Source: CAISDH01 sp964398805 (GTDB taxonomy: Archaea > Micrarchaeota > Micrarchaeia > Micrarchaeales > Micrarchaeaceae). From it: a DNA stretch of 13,589 bases. The translations under genes and the position numbers were made by a program. Location of the stretch: contig CAYNNI010000064.1 of NCBI GenBank assembly GCA_964398805.1, positions 1 to 13,589 of the forward strand, written 5' to 3'. Position 1 is the first letter of the stretch, and each line of letters starts with the position of its first letter. Below the pieces are notes generated by a model. That model did no database searches and had not been told where the DNA came from. It saw nothing but the letters and a program-made list of their open reading frames with translations. This document shows, piece after piece, positions 6,177-13,060 of the stretch.

Positions 6177-8936
6177 TCAGGCCGACCAGTATTTCCTAGT
6201 CCTAACAAAGGTCTTCTGCGCCTCCAAAAGATCCATAAGGAATTGGTTCTCCTCGCGCCTCAGCATAAGGAGCGCCCTGGAGGCTGTTATCGGCCCAACG
6301 CCATACACCGAGAGAGCGACGGCAGCCCTGCCGCCATAGGCGTCGAAAAGCCCGGCATAGCGCATCATCTCTTTCATGAACTTTGCCTCCTTCGGCTTCA
6401 GCGCCTTGCCCGCCATGCGCCTTTTCACAACGTCTTCATATTCCTGCCTGTTAAGGGTCAGCATGGGGCTGCCGCAGCTGGGGCACAGAATCCGTTTCTC
6501 GTCTTTTAGCTCTGCGAGCCCCCGCGTGAACGCGAAGCCGCAGTACGTGCACAGAAGCGATATTTTCTTCGCAAGCACGTGCTCTGCGAACGCGCCTACA
6601 AGCTCGCTGTTGGGTCTCATCGGCGCCACGAGCTCCTTCGTATAGTACGCAGCATCGAGCATAATCCGCGTTATCGGAGACACAGCTTCAAGGCGCACCG
6701 CATCGATCGTAATCTCTCCAGAGCGTACCTGCCGAGCGAATTCCCGGAGGGTTCCAACATCAAAGTAATTGTGCATTATTTCCCTCAGGGTCTCGGCATA
6801 TGCTGGCGTGCCCTTGAGCAGCCTCATCAGGCGCCTGGCCATTGATGCGGACACCGCCGCTCCCTTCTCCACTATCCCAAACAGCTGAGCTATGGCCATG
6901 AACTTGTATCTGAAGAGCTCGCCGTTCGAGATTGATACCTCTAGCATGCTTTCTATGCGGTCCGGATCCAGGCCCCTTAGCATCGCGGAAACGTCCTCCC
7001 CCCTGTCGGTGTCTATGAATATCGAATACGGCGATGCCTTTATGTTCGTGCTCTCCCCGAAGCGCGAACTGATCATGTATGCAAGCAGCCGCGCCAGCGC
7101 CTCGTTCGCCTGGGTTCCGAGATACGTGTGCAGAACCACATAGTCCCCGAGGAGCTCGACGACGAGCCGGCCGGGAGATGTATGGAAACTTTGCTCTTGC
7201 TCACCAAGTGCGCCGTCTATCTCCTTTCTCGCGCCTTCGTCTGCGCATCGGTTCTCGTCCTCAAACTTGCTCAAGAGCCTCATCACCTCCTGCGCAACCC
7301 CGCGGCTTACGGGTATGTCCTCGCCCTGCCAGTCCGGCACTGCAGCTTCCACATCGGCGCTGGGCTCGACGCTTACTATGTCGTTGTCTATGCTGACGGC
7401 ACGCCATGGCAGCCCCTTCGTTATGAACGTCCCGCCCGCCTCAAGGCTGCTCGCGACAAAGCGCTCGTCCAGCATTGCAACCAACCTGTTGTCCGCTATC
7501 GTTCTCACAGCAATCCTCTTCACGTCGGGTATGACGCTCAGATGCCCGTAGTAATAGGCTCTGGTCCTCGCGCCGCTGGTCACCGTCCTGCCATCGAACC
7601 CTATGAGCAGCTGCCTGCTCATGAATTCGAGGAGGCTTTCCAGGGTGCCTTTCTCCAGCCCGACGTAAAGGTAGGACCTGTGCACCAGCGCAAGGAGCGC
7701 GTCCGCTCCGATTGCGCCCTTGTCCAGCGCCACGCCGCACACCTGGTTGGCGAGAACATCCAGCGCCCCTGCATGCATCGCAAAAGTCTCTACCCTGCCT
7801 GCCTTCGCGTTGCCGTATACGGCAACGGCCTCTATCGCATCCATCACGTTCGTCGCTATGACGACCCCTCTGGACAGCTCCCTCTCGCGGTGCCCGCTCC
7901 TCCCGACGCGCTGGATGAGCCGTAGCGCCTGCCTCGGCGAGCCGTACTGTATCACCAAGCCGATGCTGCCTATGTCTATCCCTAGCTCCAGGGAGCTGGT
8001 GGCTATTATGCTCTTCAGCCTGCGCGCCTTGAATGCGCCCTCGATCGCTATCCTTTCGTCCCTGTCCAGGGAACTGTGGTGCACGCCTATGCCGCCGAAC
8101 GGCCTCTCCCGGTCGAGGTTGATTAGCCTGTTCCCGAGCGCCTCCACCACCTGCCGCGTATTTGCGAATATGAGAGTCGACGTGGAGGACGCGACGTGCC
8201 TTGCGATCGCCTCTAGCCGCGAGAGCGCCGGCGAGTCCAGCCCCAGCCTTTCCGAGAAGCCCTTCAGCTCGGCGCTGTGCCTCCGGGGAAGCTCAACCCC
8301 GACCTCGATGCCCTTGCGCGCGTCCACGCTTGCAAGCGAGCATTTCCTCCCGTTGCACAGGAATCTCATGGCCGATGCGGTATCGCCAACGGTGGCGCTT
8401 ATCCCTATCCGCTGGTATCCCGGTGCGACCTCCTCAAGTCTTTCCAGCGCGAGCGATAGCTGCGCCCCGCGCTTGCTGTACAGGAGCTCGTGAAGCTCAT
8501 CGACTATCACGGCGCTTATGTTGCGCAGCGCCCGGCCCATGCCCTTGGTTGGCAACATGCTCTGAAGTGTCTCCGGCGTGGTTATGAGAAGAAGCGGCGC
8601 CTTCCTCACCTGCCTTGCCCTTTCACTAGGCGACGTGTCGCCGTGCCTTACTGCCACGCTCACTCCGATGGCCGCGCACAGGCTCTCCATCCTGTCGAGC
8701 AGATCCCGGTTGAGCGCGCGCAACGGGGTTATGTAAAGCACAAATATCCCCTCCCGGGCGCCTTCCGTCCCTGCCATCGCGTCCAGCAGCGGCAGCACTG
8801 CCGCCTCCGTCTTTCCCGAGCCTGTGGGCGCGACGATAAGGCAGCTCTCACGCCTTGCGACTATAGGTATAGCTTCCTTCTGGATGGCGGTGTAGGCGCC
8901 ATACCGTTCAAGAAACATCTCGTATATGCTGCGCAA
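6177..8936 (-). CDS. lhr: Lhr-family (archaeal Lhr2-type) superfamily 2 helicase
   Basis: ATP-dependent nucleic acid helicase of the Large-helicase-related family, implicated in DNA repair and RNA/DNA-hybrid processing. The 919-residue protein has the family's size. Motifs in order: Q-motif region near A-I-Q-K at 17-20; Walker A A-P-T-G-S-G-K-T at 36-43; T-P-L-R-A-L at 70-75; D-E-L-H at 146-149; S-A-T at 180-182; L-I-F-A-N-T-R at 255-261; A-T-S-S-L-E-L-G-I-D-I-G at 312-323; Q-R-V-G-R-S-G-H-R at 342-350. The long Lhr core follows, then a four-Cys zinc site (C796, C799, C818, C821), and a C-terminal segment with G-V-G-P-I-T-A and V-R-T-R-K-Y-W typical of archaeal Lhr2 proteins. The start is TTG (8934-8936), 8 bp after the upstream gene; ATG at residue 7 is an alternative, and neither has a clear ribosome binding site, so translation is probably coupled. 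Last gene of the dtdA unit. Confidence 0.93.
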   Translation of the reverse strand: MRSIYEMFLERYGAYTAIQKEAIPIVARRESCLIVAPTGSGKTEAAVLPLLDAMAGTEGAREGIFVLYITPLRALNRDLLDRMESLCAAIGVSVAVRHGDTSPSERARQVRKAPLLLITTPETLQSMLPTKGMGRALRNISAVIVDELHELLYSKRGAQLSLALERLEEVAPGYQRIGISATVGDTASAMRFLCNGRKCSLASVDARKGIEVGVELPRRHSAELKGFSERLGLDSPALSRLEAIARHVASSTSTLIFANTRQVVEALGNRLINLDRERPFGGIGVHHSSLDRDERIAIEGAFKARRLKSIIATSSLELGIDIGSIGLVIQYGSPRQALRLIQRVGRSGHRERELSRGVVIATNVMDAIEAVAVYGNAKAGRVETFAMHAGALDVLANQVCGVALDKGAIGADALLALVHRSYLYVGLEKGTLESLLEFMSRQLLIGFDGRTVTSGARTRAYYYGHLSVIPDVKRIAVRTIADNRLVAMLDERFVASSLEAGGTFITKGLPWRAVSIDNDIVSVEPSADVEAAVPDWQGEDIPVSRGVAQEVMRLLSKFEDENRCADEGARKEIDGALGEQEQSFHTSPGRLVVELLGDYVVLHTYLGTQANEALARLLAYMISSRFGESTNIKASPYSIFIDTDRGEDVSAMLRGLDPDRIESMLEVSISNGELFRYKFMAIAQLFGIVEKGAAVSASMARRLMRLLKGTPAYAETLREIMHNYFDVGTLREFARQVRSGEITIDAVRLEAVSPITRIMLDAAYYTKELVAPMRPNSELVGAFAEHVLAKKISLLCTYCGFAFTRGLAELKDEKRILCPSCGSPMLTLNRQEYEDVVKRRMAGKALKPKEAKFMKEMMRYAGLFDAYGGRAAVALSVYGVGPITASRALLMLRREENQFLMDLLEAQKTFVRTRKYWSA

Positions 8937-8944
8937 AGAAGCGC

Positions 8945-10930
8945 CTAAACAGCAGCCTGGGCACTGCGCGCCTTAAGGCGCTTTGTGCCTATCCAGATGA
9001 GCACCACCGCAACCATTCCGGCGAGAACGACCTCAACGAGGAACGGAGTTATGAAGGTCATCGTGGCGCCCGCACCGTCTACAAGGTTCATCCCCTCAGT
9101 CAGCCCGAAGTACTTTGCAGTTCCCGCTACGTAGCCGTAGGGCACGTTGTGCAGCACGAGCGTGCCGTCATCTCCGGTGCTGGTCAGCACGCTCGTCCCG
9201 TTCCTGAACGCAATGCTCAGCGTGGCGTTGACTGGCGTGCCGAACAAGCTGCGCGCCGATAGCGCGACGTCGTATACGGGCGCCCGCACCTGCAGGTCTC
9301 CTGGTGCAGCCGGCTCGAAAATGTAATTTGTGGTCACGACCGTGCCCTTGTAGTATATGTACGCGACATTGTATTTCCTGTTCGCGAACAGGAACGCGCT
9401 ACCGTTGGCCATCCTCATTCCGCTTACGTTGAAATATTCCACGCCCTCGAGCGGCGCGCCGTTCGCGTTCTCAGGAAGTAGCGTCACCAGGTACTGCTGC
9501 GCGTACAGCGCGCTTATCGTTACCGGCGCATCCACCAGCACGGTCCTGCTGCTATTGGCAGTCCCGTCGCTCCATTGCTGGAACGCGATTCTGGAGTCGT
9601 TGCCGGCCTGCACGTATTCCTCGCTCAGCGATATGCTAGCCGTGCTGTTCTGCATGTACCAGCCATTGCCGGTGACGTTGCCGTATGGCGTCGTGGCGTT
9701 CACGAGGTACTGCGTGCTCCAGTGCGCTGTCATGTTCTTGGGGGCGTCCATTACCACACGCGTCGAGTTTGCCTTCGCGCCGCTGCTCCATCCTGCGAAC
9801 GCGAGCCTGACTCCGTCAGATACGCCTATTATCGTCTTCGACACCCCGATTGTGGCCGTGCCGTTCGCGTTGTACCAGCCGGCGCCATAGCTCCCTCCGT
9901 AGCTGCTGTTCACACCGATGTAGTACTGCCTCTGCCACACCGCGCGCTCAGTTATGTTGCTTTCCATGGTCACGGTTATAGTGCTCGCGTTTCCGGTATA
10001 GGCGCCGATGCCGGTGCCTTTCCAGCCTACGAAAAGCTCCCGGACAGAGCCGCTTATGTTGATTGCGCCGGGCGCGTGGAGCGTAACAGGGGCGAACGCG
10101 AAGTAGTTGCCGGACCCGCTGATGTTGCCGTACTGGGAAGAAACGCCAAGGCCGTATCCCATCCGCCACAGCAGCGTTCCCGAAAGGGTCGAGAGGCCGG
10201 ATCCTGTCTCGAAATAGTTTATGTTGCGGCCTACCTCCTGCACGCCATACGTGTTCGTCACCGTCTTTATGCTGTCTTTTCCATATCCTATGTTAGAGTA
10301 TGCGCTCGGGAGGGGCACGTACCTGTCGCCGTTATAGAAGGCAGCGTCCTTGAACTGCACGGTTTTCATCACGAAAGCGTTCGTGTCCGTATTCGTGATC
10401 TCCGCGAGCGCGCTCGGGGAGTTCCTCCCCGAGGACGCGGTTCCCAAGTCAACGCTGCCCACGCTCTGCCCGTTGAAATAGAAGTACCATGTATTTCCGC
10501 TGGACCTGAAAGAGTACGTGTTGAAGATTCCGTCGGTGCCTGCGGAGGCGTTGCTCCCTATGCCGCCATAAAAGTTGCTTTCGTTCGAGCTCGCGGGGAA
10601 ATACTCCCAGAACCAGGTCGGGACTCCTGCCTTTATGTATGCGCTGCCGTTGCAGCCTCCGGTGTCGCAGTATGTCGGATAGTACGCGCTCTGGTTCACA
10701 ATCTCGTAGCCGATCTGCACGAACGCCCCATTATCCAGGTTCTCCCCTATCCAGAATCCAAGCGATCCCATCGAGATGTTTTGGTAGACTGTCTGTATGG
10801 ACGCGCTCGCCCCATAGTTGTAGGCGGAATCGGCGCCTCCCATCGCCCCGCTCTGAAGCCACGCCTGCGCGCCGGCTATGTTCGCCGCGCATGCGAACGC
10901 AAGGACAAAAACCAGGCTATACCCTCTCAT
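8945..10930 (-). CDS. secreted, membrane-anchored repeat glycoprotein, function unknown
   Basis: A 661-residue surface protein. Seen: a Sec-type signal peptide (R2, hydrophobic 4-20, small residues A-G-A-Q-A before about residue 24); an N-terminal region (about 24-250) rich in aromatic residues, Ser and Gly, which resembles a concanavalin/LamG-like beta-sandwich (F-W-I-G-E-N-L and V-G-S-V-D-L-G), with C88 and C93 in C-D-T-G-G-C as a possible disulfide; three tandem repeats of about 72-79 residues at 257-479; beta-sandwich linkers at 480-627, with 550-615 like a carboxypeptidase-regulatory fold; and a single membrane helix at 630-648 followed by K-R-L-K-A-R, a typical stop-transfer tail. About 20 N-x-S/T sequons suggest heavy glycosylation. 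The repeats resemble those at the C-terminus of thermopsin proteases, but I see no protease active site. Start at 10930 is chosen for its signal peptide and the GGGAG site at 10937-10941; the frame is open to 10984. It overlaps dtdA by 14 bp. Adhesion or surface binding is only inferred. Confidence 0.85.
   Translation of the reverse strand: MRGYSLVFVLAFACAANIAGAQAWLQSGAMGGADSAYNYGASASIQTVYQNISMGSLGFWIGENLDNGAFVQIGYEIVNQSAYYPTYCDTGGCNGSAYIKAGVPTWFWEYFPASSNESNFYGGIGSNASAGTDGIFNTYSFRSSGNTWYFYFNGQSVGSVDLGTASSGRNSPSALAEITNTDTNAFVMKTVQFKDAAFYNGDRYVPLPSAYSNIGYGKDSIKTVTNTYGVQEVGRNINYFETGSGLSTLSGTLLWRMGYGLGVSSQYGNISGSGNYFAFAPVTLHAPGAINISGSVRELFVGWKGTGIGAYTGNASTITVTMESNITERAVWQRQYYIGVNSSYGGSYGAGWYNANGTATIGVSKTIIGVSDGVRLAFAGWSSGAKANSTRVVMDAPKNMTAHWSTQYLVNATTPYGNVTGNGWYMQNSTASISLSEEYVQAGNDSRIAFQQWSDGTANSSRTVLVDAPVTISALYAQQYLVTLLPENANGAPLEGVEYFNVSGMRMANGSAFLFANRKYNVAYIYYKGTVVTTNYIFEPAAPGDLQVRAPVYDVALSARSLFGTPVNATLSIAFRNGTSVLTSTGDDGTLVLHNVPYGYVAGTAKYFGLTEGMNLVDGAGATMTFITPFLVEVVLAGMVAVVLIWIGTKRLKARSAQAAV
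9494..10162 (-). repeat. three tandem G-W/Y-type beta repeats within the surface protein
   Basis: Three degenerate units cover residues 257-335, 336-407 and 408-479 of the surface protein. Units 2 and 3 align well: each opens with Y-(I/L)-V-x-N-x-(S/T), then Y-G-x-x-x-G-x-G-W-Y, continues to R-(L/I)-A-F-x-x-W-S-x-G and (V/D)-D-A-P-x-x-(M/I), and closes at an aromatic residue and Q. Unit 1 is the most divergent (F-V-G-W-K-G). This is protein-level repetition with diverged DNA, so recent expansion is unlikely. The pattern matches InlB B-repeat/Flg_new-like repeats and thermopsin tail repeats. Confidence 0.75.
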
Positions 10931-11705
10931 AGTCAACTCCCGCTCCCTCGAGCCCGCGCAGTACTCCCGACCGCTGTTCAGCATTCAAGCTCTTCCACTC
11001 TATGACTGCGATCTCCGTCCGCAGGTCAGAACGCCCTACCGCCTGCTGCAGCATATCCTCCTGTATGCTGTATTTTGGCATTATATGCCCGAAAGCATAT
11101 CTGCCCTCGAGCGCGAGCCTCGTGAACTTTTCAGGGTAATGCGTCCCGCCTATACCTACCGCAACCTTGCCGTACTCCTCGGCTTCCGAGGAAGCGAAGG
11201 CACATATCGCGCCAGCGAGCACGCCTGCCAGCCTGACACTCCCCGTGGTCTGCTCGTTACCGCCCAGCTCTACGAAGAAGGAAGGCACATCGGTGAGCGG
11301 ACCGTGATGCGTCGCCTCGTACGTGAGCTTGAGCCCGGCAGAGCTCCTGTCGATGGCCCTAAGCATCGACAGCATGTTCGCAGGCGTGGCGACGCTGAGC
11401 GCCTTTGGCGCGCCTCCAAGAAGCGCATCGTTATTCCAGTTTCCAGTGGCGTGCACAGTGAAGGCCCCAATCCCGCTGGCGCTGCTGTGCTTGCTCAGGA
11501 AGACCGCGACGTCTTTCCCTACGATGCGGTCAACGAAGCCCGCATCAGTGATGCCCCCGCCTATTTCAAGCATCATGTCCTTCCCGGATACGAAAATCCG
11601 CGCGGAGCCGTCCACGCCCGATTCCTCAAAACCGCACAGTTCCTTCAGCACCCCGGCTATGTTTGCCGAGGTCTGCTGGTCTTTGGAATATATGAAGCAC
11701 ACCAT
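10917..11705 (-). CDS. dtdA: D-aminoacyl-tRNA deacylase, archaeal type
   Basis: Hydrolyses D-amino acids wrongly attached to tRNA, a proofreading step that keeps D-residues out of proteins; this GEK1/DtdA type is found in archaea and plants and is unrelated to bacterial Dtd. The 262-residue protein carries the family blocks in order: S-K-H-S-S-A-S-G-I at 71-79, H-A-T-G-N-W at 85-90, Y-E-A-T-H-H-G-P at 129-136 then P-S-F-F-V-E at 141-146, G-I-G-G-T-H-Y at 184-190 with K-F-T at 193-195, G-H-I-M-P-K-Y at 206-212, and E-W-K-S at 236-239. The conserved histidines of the zinc/active site are present. ATG at 11703-11705 gives the expected short N-terminus before the Y-S-K-D strand. The last 14 bases overlap the surface-protein gene, so they are probably cotranscribed. 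It is divergent from nuoA. Confidence 0.95.
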   Translation of the reverse strand: MVCFIYSKDQQTSANIAGVLKELCGFEESGVDGSARIFVSGKDMMLEIGGGITDAGFVDRIVGKDVAVFLSKHSSASGIGAFTVHATGNWNNDALLGGAPKALSVATPANMLSMLRAIDRSSAGLKLTYEATHHGPLTDVPSFFVELGGNEQTTGSVRLAGVLAGAICAFASSEAEEYGKVAVGIGGTHYPEKFTRLALEGRYAFGHIMPKYSIQEDMLQQAVGRSDLRTEIAVIEWKSLNAEQRSGVLRGLEGAGVDYERV

Positions 11706-11759
11706 ACGAATCCGGCTAAAATATAATAACTAGCCCGCATAACTAATAAAGGTGCGCCC
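11706..11759. promoter_or_regulatory. divergent promoter region between dtdA and nuoA
   Basis: A 54-bp spacer with an AT-rich core at 11717-11730 (AAAATATAATAA on the plus strand) and a second AT-rich patch at 11741-11750. On the plus strand the core is about 27 bp before 11750, which would give nuoA a leader of about 10 nt holding just its ribosome binding site. For dtdA the second patch, read on the minus strand as TTTATTAG, is the better-placed TATA candidate with a leader of about 10-15 nt. The assignments are by eye. Confidence 0.45.
11750..11754 (+). promoter_or_regulatory. nuoA ribosome binding site
   Basis: AGGTG ends 5 nt before the nuoA ATG at 11760. It is a clear archaeal-type site and shows that the GGTG core is used in this genome. 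Confidence 0.6.
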
Positions 11760-12116
11760 ATGCTGTACAACTATGCAGCGCTTGCCTTCTTCGTCGTTTT
11801 TGGCCTCTCCATTCCGGCGTCTTATCTCCTGGCATCGCGCCTTCTCCGGCGCCAAGAGCCTCGGAATGCTGTGAAGAACGCGCCCTTCGAGAGCGGGGAG
11901 GATAGCATAGGCACAGAGCGCAACATACAGAGCGAGTACCTGCCTTACTTCGTGCTTTTCCTGCCGTTCGAGATCGTCATAGCGATCCTATTCCTCTGGT
12001 CGTACGGGTCGAGAAGCATTCCCAGCGGCGCCAGCGCGGCCGTGGTGGCACTTGCGCTGATAGCGTCGGTATTTTCCCTCCTGGGCTACAGGCTTGCAAG
12101 TGAAAGGCATGGCTGA
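11760..12116 (+). CDS. nuoA: complex I subunit A (NuoA-like)
   Basis: Small membrane subunit of NADH:quinone oxidoreductase-type complex I, placed at the junction between the quinone chamber and the proton-pumping arm. The 118 residues form three membrane helices (about 4-27, 60-81, 89-111), as in the family. The loop after helix 1 carries N-A-P-F-E-S-G at 40-46, matching the N-x-P-Y-E-S/C-G motif. Helix 2 normally holds F-D-x-E; here it reads F-E-I-V at 70-73, so the first acid is Glu and the second is replaced by Val. First gene of the nuo operon with a good ribosome binding site; its last 8 bases overlap nuoB. The call rests on topology, the E-S-G loop and the nuoBCD context, since the sequence is divergent. 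Confidence 0.88.
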   Translation: MLYNYAALAFFVVFGLSIPASYLLASRLLRRQEPRNAVKNAPFESGEDSIGTERNIQSEYLPYFVLFLPFEIVIAILFLWSYGSRSIPSGASAAVVALALIASVFSLLGYRLASERHG

Positions 12117-12720
12117 CCAACAAAACGCGCCTGCATCGGTTACCGCGCAGCAGCAGATGGACCGGATCCGTGCAGGCGTGTCGAAGCCTAGCGCGGTGCG
12201 ATCCAACATCGCCTTCGCGAAGATGAGCGACCTTGCAAGAGCCCTTGCTAAGCCGGCGATAAAATGGGGGCGCTCCAAATCGCTGTGGCCCCTCCTATTC
12301 GGGCTTTCCTGCTGCGCGATAGAGCTCATGGATTTCGGAGCCTCAAGGATAGATGCTGAGCGCAAGGGCTACCTCCTGTTCAGGGGCACGCCTAGGCAGA
12401 CCGACGTGATGATAGTCGCGGGCTGGGTCACCAAGGCGATGGCGCCCAGGATCAAGCGCCTGTACGAGCAGATGGCGGAGCCGCGCTACGTGATAGCGTA
12501 CGGCGAGTGCGCGACCTGCGGCGGCCCCTGGTGGGAAAGCTACAACATAGTGCTCGGCATAGACCAGATACTTCCTGTTGATGTGTATGTCGCAGGATGC
12601 CCTCCCAAGCCGGAGAACCTCTTCGCGGCGCTGATGAAGCTTCAGGACAAGGTAGGTGGTAAAATTGCTGGAAACGCAGAGCGAAGCGTTAGTGAGAACT
12701 TTAGAAGGGCTGAAAAGTAG
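12109..12720 (+). CDS. nuoB: complex I subunit B (NuoB), N2 iron-sulfur cluster protein
   Basis: Carries the terminal [4Fe-4S] cluster N2, which passes electrons to quinone. In the 203-residue protein the four ligands are visible: C68-C69 in G-L-S-C-C-A-I-E, C134 in Y-G-E-C-A-T-C-G-G, and C164 in V-A-G-C-P-P-K-P-E. C137 is an extra cysteine next to the third ligand. An N-terminal extension of about 50 residues with an amphipathic stretch precedes the conserved K-x-x-S-L-W-P start of the fold. ATG 12109 is chosen because GTGA at 12100-12103 sits 5 nt upstream; the frame also opens at TTG 12094. It overlaps nuoA by 8 bases. Its last codons overlap the nuoC start region, so the C-terminal tail from about residue 186 is unlikely to be conserved. 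Confidence 0.96.
   Translation: MADQQNAPASVTAQQQMDRIRAGVSKPSAVRSNIAFAKMSDLARALAKPAIKWGRSKSLWPLLFGLSCCAIELMDFGASRIDAERKGYLLFRGTPRQTDVMIVAGWVTKAMAPRIKRLYEQMAEPRYVIAYGECATCGGPWWESYNIVLGIDQILPVDVYVAGCPPKPENLFAALMKLQDKVGGKIAGNAERSVSENFRRAEK
12654..12659 (+). promoter_or_regulatory. nuoC ribosome binding site
   Basis: AGGTGG inside the 3' end of nuoB, 5 nt before TTG 12665. The alternative GTG start at 12656 lies within this site and has no comparable site of its own, so the site favours the TTG. Confidence 0.5.
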
Positions 12721-13060
12721 AGGCTACGACTACCTCAAGAAGATCACCGCGATAGACCGCGGCGACCACCTCGAGGTGCTGTACGTGGTCTACAGCACCG
12801 AGACGAAGCTCGAGGAGGTGGTGACGATTGCGCTTCAGGCAGGGAACGCGAAGGTGCCCACCGTCGTGAAGCTCTTCGGCGCAGCAGACTGGTATGAGCG
12901 CGAGCTCAGCGAGATGTTCGGCATAGGAATAAAGGGCAGGAACGCCAAGCGCCTGCTTCTTGAGGAATGGGAGGGCACCGAAGCGCCCCTCAGGAAGAGC
13001 TTCAGATGGGGGCGCCCTCCAGGAACGAAAGGCGGCTACATAGGGGTGAAGTGGCAGTGA
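12665..13060 (+). CDS. nuoC: complex I subunit C (NuoC)
   Basis: Peripheral-arm subunit (30-kDa type) that packs against NuoD near the quinone site. The protein is 131 residues from TTG 12665, or 134 from GTG 12656. The family signature is clear in the C-terminal half: A-A-D-W-Y-E-R-E-L-S-E-M-F-G-I, then K-R-L-L-L-E-E-W-E-G, and P-L-R-K-S-F. The N-terminal strand Y-D-Y-L-K-K-I-T-A-I-D matches the usual Y-L-x-D-L-T-x-V-D. It is shorter than bacterial NuoC because the variable N-terminus is missing, as in archaeal forms. It is encoded separately from NuoD rather than fused. It overlaps nuoB by 56 bases (65 with the GTG start) and nuoD by 4. Confidence 0.95.
   Translation: MLETQSEALVRTLEGLKSRGYDYLKKITAIDRGDHLEVLYVVYSTETKLEEVVTIALQAGNAKVPTVVKLFGAADWYERELSEMFGIGIKGRNAKRLLLEEWEGTEAPLRKSFRWGRPPGTKGGYIGVKWQ
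13043..13049 (+). promoter_or_regulatory. nuoD ribosome binding site
   Basis: GGGGTGA ends 7 nt before GTG 13057, within the end of nuoC. The distance to the in-frame ATG 13069 is 19 nt, so the site selects the GTG. Confidence 0.6.

Noticed and set aside
8945..10930. Thermopsin-type protease
   Set aside because: Only the tail-type repeats resemble thermopsins. I find no thermopsin catalytic region in residues 24-250.
9575..11005. Plus-strand reading frame of 476 codons opposite the surface protein
   Set aside because: The composition is Arg-, Val- and His-rich, as expected from an antisense frame. The minus strand has a signal peptide, repeats and a membrane anchor.
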